From: Budorcas taxicolor
Taxonomy: Eukaryota > Chordata > Mammalia > Artiodactyla > Bovidae
Direction: 5' to 3'
Assembly: GCF_023091745.1 (NCBI RefSeq)
Contig: NC_068922.1
Location: 29,736,001 to 29,800,000 of the forward strand
DNA length: 64,000 nt
Position numbers and translations under genes: made by a program. The notes under the pieces are model-generated. The model searched no databases. It had not been told where the DNA came from and saw nothing but the letters and a program-made list of their open reading frames with translations. Shown here one piece after another: positions 56,725-64,000 of the stretch (its first letter is position 1; every line of letters starts with the position of its first letter).

Positions 56725-58640
56725 AATGGGAATATATCTACCTAAAGAAACTAAAGACCTATATATAGAAAACTATAAAACACTGATGAAAGAAATCAAA
56801 GAGGACAGTAATAGATGGAGAAATATACCATGTTCATGGATCAGAAGAATCAATATAGTGAAAATGAGTATACTACCCAAAGCAATCTCCAAAGCAATCT
56901 ACAGATTCAATGCAATCCCTATCAAGCTACCAGCAGTATTTTTCACAGAACTAGAACAAATAATTTCAAGATTTGTATGGAAATACAAAAAACCTTGAAT
57001 AGCCAAAGCAATCTTGACAAAGAAGAATGGAACTGGAGGAATAAACTTGCCTGACTTCAGGCTCTACTACAAAGCCACAGTCATCAAGATAGTATGGTAC
57101 TGACACAAAGACAGAAATATAGATCAATGAAACAAAATAGAAAGCCCTGAGATAAATCCACACACATATGGACACCTTATCTTTGACAAAGGAGGCAAGA
57201 ATATACAATGGAGTAAAGACAATCTCTTTAACAAGTGGTGCTGGGAAAACTAGTCAACCACTTGTAAAAGAATGAAACTAGATCACTTTCTAACACCATA
57301 CACAAAAATAAGCTCAAAATGGATTAAAGATCTAAACATAAGACCAGAAACTATAAAACTCCTAGAGGAGAACAGAGGCAAAACACTCTCCAACATAAAT
57401 CACAGCAGGATCCTCTATGACCCACCTCCCAGAATACTGGAAATAAAAGCAAAAATAAACAAATAGGATCTAATTAAAATTAAGAGCTTCTGCACAACAA
57501 AGGAAAATATAAGCAAGGTGAAAAGACAGCCTTCTGAATGGGAGAAAATAATAGCAAATGAAGCAACTGAGAAACAACTAATCTCAAAAATATACAAGCA
57601 ACTTATGCAGCTCAATTCCAGAAAAATAAATGACCCAATCAAAAAATGGACCAAAGAACTAAACAGACATTTCTCCGAAGAAGACATACAGATGGCTAAC
57701 AAACACATGAAAAGATGCTCAATGTCACTCATTATTAGAGAAATGCAAATCAAGACCACAATGAGGTACCATTTCACACCAGTCAGAATGGCTGCGATCC
57801 AAAAGTCTGCAAGCAATAAATGCTGGAGAGGGAGTGGAGAAAAGGGAACCCTCTTACACTGTTGGTGGGAATGCAAACTAGTCCAGCCACTATGGAGAAC
57901 AGTGTGTAGATTCCTTAAAAAATTGCAAATAGAATTGCCTTATGACCCACCAGCAATCCCACTGCTGGACATACACACTGAGGAAACCAGAATAGAAAGA
58001 GACACATGTGCCCCAATGTTCACTGCAGCACTGTTTACAATAGCCAGGACATGGAAACAACCTAGATGTCCATCAGCAGATGAATGGATAAGAAAGCTGT
58101 GGTATATATACACAATGGAGTGTTACTCAGCTATTAAAAAGAATACATTTGAATCAGTTCTAATGAGATGGATGAAACTGGAGCTGATTATACAGAGTGA
58201 AGTAAGCCAGAAAGAAAAACACCAATACAGTATACTAACACATATATATGGGATTTACAAAGATGGTAATGATGACCCTGTATGCAAGACAGCAAAAGAG
58301 ACACAGATGTGTAGAGCAGACTTTTGGACTCTGAGGGAGAGGGAGAGGGTGGGATGATTTGGGAGAATGGCATTGAAACATGTATACTATCATGTAAGAA
58401 ACGAATCACCAGTCTATGTTCGATGCAGGATGCAGGATGCTTGGGGCTGGTGCATGGGGATGATCCGGAGGGATGATGTGGGGTGGGAGGTGGGAGGGGG
58501 GTTCATGTTTGGGAGCTCATGTACACCCGTGGTGGATTCATGTCCATGTATGCCAAAACCAATACAGTATTGTAAAGTAAAATAAAGTAAAAATAAAAAT
58601 TTAAATTTAAAAAATTTTAAAAAATTAAAAAAAAAAAAGC
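56725..58640 (+). mobile_element. Young L1 LINE, 5'-truncated (ORF2 C-terminal half and 3'UTR)
   Basis: L1 copy antisense to ITGA8, 5'-truncated within ORF2 downstream of the FADD box (starts at the LPKETKDLYIENYKTLMKEI region). A stop at about 56999 and others follow. 57518-58357 is then a continuous 279-codon frame covering the ORF2 C-terminal domain (RYHFTPVRMAAIQKS, CWWECKLVQPLWRTVCRFL, AAIKKNTFESVLMRWMKLE). The 3'UTR ends in AATAAA-like repeats and a poly(A) near 58620-58640. No endonuclease or RT core remains, so it cannot move by itself. I did not find a clear TSD. Confidence 0.95.
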
Positions 58641-59277
58641 CCACTTCTTAATAAATGGATTGTAGGGGACAACTGATTTTTGGATATACGAACTGGGTGG
58701 AGAGTGGTACTGCAGGTTTTGATGTATCATCTATGAAACTGGTCCATCTGTAGAAACAAGCAGTAGAAGTCACTCATAAAGATCTAATAATGATATCTGA
58801 AGGATTTTTCACAGCAGTGATGGAAAAGTACCAATAAAACATGAAACTGGACAGGATATGCTTATTAGGGTCTCTAGAAGCAGAAAACAGCTTTATCAGG
58901 TATAATTACAAAACCTACTGGCTTTTTGTCTGCATTCAGTTCCAAAGATTCTGACAAAAGTCTTTAAACAGTCTCAGAGTAGATAGATGATCACTGCTAT
59001 CCTCATCCATTCCAAAATCTGAAATTTTCATCACCAAAACTGTTGTCAGTTTGCTCCTGGCAACATTATTTTTATTTGAAAAATGCCATTTCGCATCCTT
59101 TCTGTGAGCACTTTCAATGGAAGGATTAAGCATGTCATATATATTCACTGCCTGTAACTAAGAGGAAGGGACTTCAGTTTTAGAGGAAGACAAGCTCAGT
59201 GACTTTGCTCCCTCACCTGCATCCCACTCTCCTAACCTGCTGCCTTTAAGGTGACTACATGGCACAGAGGCTGCCCG
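58641..59277. other. ITGA8 intron, no gene recognised
   Basis: Unique DNA. A 70-codon reverse frame (59148 down to 58936) is polar and protein-like, but I cannot assign a family and see no splice borders. Confidence 0.45.
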
Positions 59278-59447
59278 ATCTTCTTGATCTTAACTGGGGC
59301 TCCTCTGTCCATGGAGTTCTCCAGGCAAGAATACTGGAGTGGGTTGTCATTCTCTTCTCCAGGGGAATCTTCCCCACCAAGGGACTGAACCTGGGTTTCC
59401 TGCATTGCAGGCAGATTCTTTACCATGTGAACCACCAGGGAAGCCCC
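59278..59447 (-). mobile_element. Bov-tA SINE, tail truncated
   Basis: Reverse Bov-tA: GGCTCCTCTGTCCATGGAGT, CAGGCAAGAATACTGGAGTG, ending GTGAACCACCAGGGAAGCCC. The BovB-like tail part is missing. Confidence 0.87.
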
Positions 59448-60204
59448 TAAACCAGGGAAGCTGCAGAGAACTTCTGTTGCCCCTGGTGGCTTCCAGGTTT
59501 TTCACTACATAGTTGAGAAGCCGCTAGACTAGGGACAGTAAAAATACAAACAACAATGGTGCCCTGAAGCATTTCTTCAGATTTCCAGGCCTAAGGAGCT
59601 AGATGGCTGTTGCTAGAAAAGGGTGGATGTATCACATCATTGCAAGAGTCATCCAGGTCTTGAAAAGAGAGGTCTTTCTGAGAACACATTGGTTAGGAAG
59701 TCAGGAGACATGTTCAGGTCTGTAAATGGAAACGGGGCATTTCCTCTGCAAGTGGAAACAGATAAAGCCAAGCTTTTCCTGAAACTCAGTACTCTGTATA
59801 GACAAGAAACTTGAACCCTACAAGCAGGTTTAAGAGAACAGACTTAATTGATCACTTTTATAAGGCCAATGTTTATTTGAATTTGTTTTAGTCCTGTAGA
59901 AACCGTAGGATGGTTTAGGGGAAGCTTGGCCAAGAGATAACATGTTGAAAAATACCCAAACTCTGTTATTTCTAATGTTTATATTTGTCTGGCAGCTCAT
60001 TTTGACAAACCCACAAGCAGCTTATCTATTGGATAATAAATATGAGAAAAACAGGTCTTAATTTATACAGTTTCTAATTACTAAACATTGAGTTGTAAGA
60101 AATTTTCATTCATTTCAAATAAGATTTATTAAACATCCATATTCTCTGAAGTTCTATAGGTATTACCAACAGCTCCAAAAGGGAACCTTCTATGACTCTG
60201 CTAT
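59448..60204. other. ITGA8 intron, no feature recognised
   Basis: About 750 bases of unique AT-rich DNA. Confidence 0.5.
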
Positions 60205-60668
60205 AGATCAGTGTTATCCAACAGAAATATAAGGCAAGTGACACACATCATTTAAAGTTTTGACATAGTCAAATTAAAAAGAGTAAAAAGAAACATGGGG
60301 CATAAATTTTAACAATATATTTTATTTAACACTAAACATCAAAATTATTATTCAAAGTATAACTGATATAAAAATATTATTCCTCTTTTCTTTTTACTAA
60401 GTCTCCAAAGTCCAGTGTTTATTTTACACTTGTAGCAAGTGACAACCATGAGATTTTCAATGATTAAAGTGAAATGTTGTCTTACCCAAAAAATAAAACT
60501 GCATTAAAGAAAAAAAATACCTTATACTGCTATAGTTTTAAGTTTACATTTAAGTAAGTTAAAATGAAGTAAAACAACTTCAGTTCTTCAGTCACTCCAC
60601 CCACATCTCAGGTCCTCACCATCCATGGTAATGTGGCGAGTGGGTACCATATTGAATTGCACAGCTTG
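60205..60668. repeat. Old non-autonomous DNA transposon with inverted ends
   Basis: The left end CAGTGTTATCCAACAGAAAT and the right end CATATTGAATTGCACAG are imperfect inverted repeats. Between them is an A/T-rich body (TTTTAACAATATATTTTATT, AGTCCAGTGTTTATTTTACA) that I recognise as a common mammalian DNA-transposon remnant. I cannot name the family with certainty. Confidence 0.55.
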
Positions 60669-61591
60669 ACAACTTTTGTATAATTTCACACAGTAGTGTG
60701 ATAAGCCAAATTACCCAAGACCCTCTTTATTCATTCATCAAGAAGGTGGTCCCAAGGCCAATAATGAGGTGTATTTAAGACTAAAGCTTTACTTTAAGAA
60801 CTTGGGTTTTGGCTACATATTTCAACTGCTTTAAGAAAGGTTCATATTGAGCAACTTAAGTACTTAAAACATAGGGAGAAAAATTCAATTACATGCAAAC
60901 TAATCAACAAAATGTTTTTCATTTTTTAATGTACCAAGAACCTGTAGCTATTTTTAAAAATAGTATTAACTTTTAACACTCCACTTATATAACTATCTGT
61001 AATTTTAGGAAGTAGGGTGCATGAATCATAAGCAGTTCAGATGTTCTTAAAGTGATGTTAAGTAGGGAACATTTAATCTTACCTTCATGTCGTAAATCTT
61101 GTTCTTTATTATGGTGGAAAGACCATAAATAAATCTTTAATATGCCTACATTTTATCACTGACATTTATGATATGTTTTTGTATATTTTGAAAAAATACC
61201 AAGGTAGAAGAAAAAACTCCCTCGGATTTGCAATGGTAATTAATGTTGACATCTGTATTTATGCATCTCAAAATCTTGTGTAAACATACTTCAGTGGGGT
61301 CACGAGAATGTTTTATATGAATGTACCAAGACACTCTACCGACAGTGCCATTTAGAATAAAATAATAACATGAAGCGGACCAGCTGAACATACATTTTAA
61401 CAAAATTCAAACAGCCCTTATGAGATAAGAAGTTCCTGTGATAGGTTTGAACGCCAGATAATTGTTTAATATCACAGTTCCATTTTAAGATCCTAAAGTT
61501 TTGCTAACAATTCAAAAAAGTCAAACGGACTCCAAATTTGCATGTGATTTCTTAATTAAGGATTACTGAAATATTTTATAATAACTGTCTT
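60669..61591. other. ITGA8 intron, no feature recognised
   Basis: About 920 bases of AT-rich unique DNA. The reverse frame 61403-61146 has no recognisable domain. Confidence 0.5.
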
Positions 61592-61950
61592 TGTTGAACT
61601 ATGGTGTTGGAGAAGACTCTTGAGAGTACCTTGGACTGGAAAGAGATCAAACTGGTCAATCCTGAAGGAAATCAGTCCTGAACTGGAAGGACTGATGCTG
61701 AAGCTCCAATACTTCGGCCACCTGATGAGAAGAACTGACTCATTGGAAAAGACCCTGACGCTGGGAAAGATTGAAGGCAGGAGGAGAAGGGGATGATAGA
61801 GGATGAGATGGTTGGATGGCATCACTAACTCGATGGACATGAGTTTGAGCAAGCTCCGGGAATTGGTGATGGACAGGGAAGCCTGGCGTGCTGCAGTCCA
61901 TGGGGTCACAAAGAGTCAGACATGACTGAGTCACTGAACTGAACTGAACT
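61592..61950 (+). mobile_element. BovB LINE 3' fragment
   Basis: Forward BovB (TTGAACTATGGTGTTGGAGA to the (GAACT)n tail). A ~14-base gap lies in the CTGAACTGGAAGGACTGATG region. Antisense to ITGA8. Confidence 0.92.
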
Positions 61951-63503
61951 TCGAGTTACATGAGACAGTCAGAAGCTCTTCTAGATGTAAATTATGGAAT
62001 TTGGCTTTAGTCACATAATACAAACACCAAAGTTTATGAATAGGCAAAAAAAGTGTTCCAAAAACTGAATAATTTTTTCTGCTGTAATGATACTGCATTT
62101 AGGCATAGCCCCTCTCATCATGCAACCTTTCCCTTGCTTCTGAACATGAAAAGTGTCACGTGGCATGGAGAGTTCATTTGTTACAAACCCAGACACTATT
62201 CAAGTAGCAGCTGGGGATTACTATTTTTTTCAATATGGAAAACTTATCTAGGGCTCAAGAAATGGCTGCGTTATGACCACGCTGAGAAGGAAGCACAAGC
62301 AGACTCCTCATCACCTACAAGGAACTAGGAAAACAAGCAAATATTCTTGTCTTATTACCAAGGAAGGAACCGAGACCCTTTCCCCAATGGCAGACTGCGG
62401 ACTGGAGCTCTGAAGATCCTCCAACACCTCATCCAACTGATTCTGCTATCTAGAAGTACTTCTCTCCTGCTGGGTCCATTTCAAGATAAGGATGAGAACT
62501 CACTCTAAAACACATCTGCTGGTTCCAAGCACAGTCCTCTCAAACCAAGCCTGTAGGGCATAGCTGACTACCTACTGGCCACATCTCCTTCAGGCAGTTA
62601 GAGACTCGGAGACCTAAAAGGTTTTCCCATAACCTCTCCACAAATGATGCAGTAAATCATCTACATCAGATAACAAGACTTTTTCAAAGCTGCAGGAACA
62701 AGGGTGGTGGGGAGGAGGCAAGCCTGTATCTCATCATCCTGTGAATCTTTTGAGATGAGCTGAGAACAGCAGGCTAGCACCTGTGGCCAGGACAGAAAGA
62801 CACAATCCTGTGGATGCAACCAACTATCACATATGTTTCTGTTATGGAGCATGTGCTCAGATAAAACAAAGGACCCACATTTATCTCCCTTGGAGTTACA
62901 AGCCTTTGAACCTCCTTGGATGAATATTCTATATTAAAAATCCAAAGCCTCTGTCTTCTAGGTTGAACATAAATTCAGACTCTGGCAGACATCTCGTGAG
63001 AGAAAGAGGCGTGCTAAGCGGAGAAAGATGTGTAGTGCTTGCTTTAAACACCACCAAAGTCTACTGAGATATTTTGAATCTATGGGTGCTTCTAATTGGG
63101 CTTATTGAACTTTGCCAGAGAGGGCAGGACATTTTGGGAAGGTTACTGTTATCAACACCTAAGACTTATCTCGTTTTAGGTAAAATACTGAAGCTTTTTG
63201 TATATAATGTAAATACTCTTCTTAACAATGCTTTCAGGTAAATGTGGTTAAGGGCATCAGCAAGGTACACAGAGTGATCTCCTGAAGGTTTCCACTTAGA
63301 GCCAAATGGAGCCAGGGTGAAGCCTGCAATGAACCTGTTCTGGAATCTGCGGATTTTCTTTTACACTGCTTGCCTGGGTCAGAGGTGCCCAATGCCAGTT
63401 TCACTGCAGAAGCATCACTTGTAGAGCCTCTAAAGCACAGTGCCAGGGGCCCATGCCAGACTCACTCAATCCTGATATTTTGGATAGGGTCTTAACGTGT
63501 ATG
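61951..63503. other. ITGA8 intron, no feature recognised
   Basis: About 1.55 kb of unique DNA with no recognisable repeat or exon. It is repeat-poor for this window. Confidence 0.5.
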
Positions 63504-63722
63504 GAGCTTCTTAGATGGCTCAGTTGTAAAGAATACACTTGTCAATGCAGGAGACGTAAGAGACTCGGGTTCAATCCCTGGGATGGGAAGATCCTCTGGA
63601 GGAGGAAATGGCAATCCACCTCCATATTCTTGCTGGGAAATCCCATGGACAGAGGAGCCTGGCGGGCTAGTGTCCGAGGGGTTGCAAAGAGTTGGATACA
63701 ATTTAGCAACTGAGCACACAGC
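63504..63722 (+). mobile_element. Bov-tA SINE
   Basis: Forward Bov-tA: AGCTTCTTAGATGGCTCAGT, CGGGTTCAATCCCTGGGATG, CCATATTCTTGCTGGGAAAT, ending ATTTAGCAACTGAGCACACA. Confidence 0.88.
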
Positions 63723-64000
63723 ATGTATAAACCTTTAAAGTCATATGAATGGTGATTCTTTGCATGCTCAGGGTTGGAAATCACTAATCAATGGATGAAT
63801 TTCAATTACTAAAAGTAGATTAGGCTGGAAAGAGTAATAGCTCCATTTTAAGACCTAGGCTGATGAGAAATTATGAGAGTGGTGACCTCTACACGATGCA
63901 AAGCAACCCTCCTCAAAGATGACAGTGTACCTGCTACCCTGATGATTCTGCCTCAGCAGGTCTGGGGTGAGGTCTGTTTCTGAATTTTGAACAATTTCTG

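Noticed and set aside
57415..57876. 153-codon reverse frame with hydrophobic segments
   Set aside because: Antisense shadow of the L1 ORF2 frame at 57518-58357.
53863..64000. Further ITGA8 exons upstream of the transmembrane exon
   Set aside because: I looked for the preceding membrane-proximal coding sequence on the minus strand and found no match with splice borders; it probably lies outside the window.

Overview
This window is mammalian nuclear DNA from a ruminant, almost certainly a bovid. The evidence is the repeat content: BovB (RTE-type) LINE copies, tRNA-Glu-derived Bov-tA and CHR SINEs, Bov-A2 SINEs and artiodactyl L1 3' ends occur throughout on both strands. Older mammal-wide repeats (MIR, L2, MER5A, L1M and MaLR LTRs) lie underneath. 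Most open frames in this DNA are fossils of BovB or L1 reverse transcriptase, or chance. I see no bacterial, phage or viral operon, no CRISPR array and no new multigene system.

The one host gene I can name is ITGA8 (integrin alpha-8), on the minus strand at the right-hand side. Two terminal coding exons are clear. The exon at 53370-53492 carries the membrane-proximal residues and the transmembrane helix and ends in a GTAAGT donor. The exon at 51014-51100 encodes the cytoplasmic tail with GFFDR and a C-terminal TPEA before TGA. They are joined in phase by a 2.27 kb intron. Downstream of the stop, about 2.9 kb is free of young repeats (48.14-51.01 kb). It ends near AATAAA signals at 48414-48419 and 48289-48294, so I read it as the ITGA8 3'UTR. 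Everything above 53.5 kb is then ITGA8 intron; the preceding exon is not visible here. Everything below about 48.2 kb is downstream intergenic DNA.

Layout: 0-9 kb holds BovB, Bov-tA and CHR insertions, a 2.1 kb L1 fragment (4.26-6.39 kb) and a MaLR LTR broken by later insertions. 11-12.6 kb is a dense pile-up of nested SINE and BovB insertions around a repeated GAACAGTCTT target. 14-18.9 kb has two large BovB pieces, one reaching into the RT domain. 19-28 kb is mostly old L1M, MIR and MER5A with scattered SINEs. 29.6-36.5 kb has BovB, L1, L2 and MaLR fragments, a 1.3 kb BovB, and an unexplained open stretch split by a Bov-A2. 38-39 kb has a tandemly amplified Bov-tA with a nested Bov-A2. 41-47.9 kb is MIR, MaLR, CHR and BovB. 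48.2-53.5 kb is the ITGA8 3' end. 53.5-64 kb is intronic, with a 1.9 kb young L1 (56.7-58.6 kb).

The elements do not work together as a pathway; the window is a gene end embedded in layered retrotransposon insertions. The best observations are insertion structures with clear target-site duplications (TSDs): reused targets, a 43-bp BovB insert, a twin-primed L1 and a SINE tandem array.
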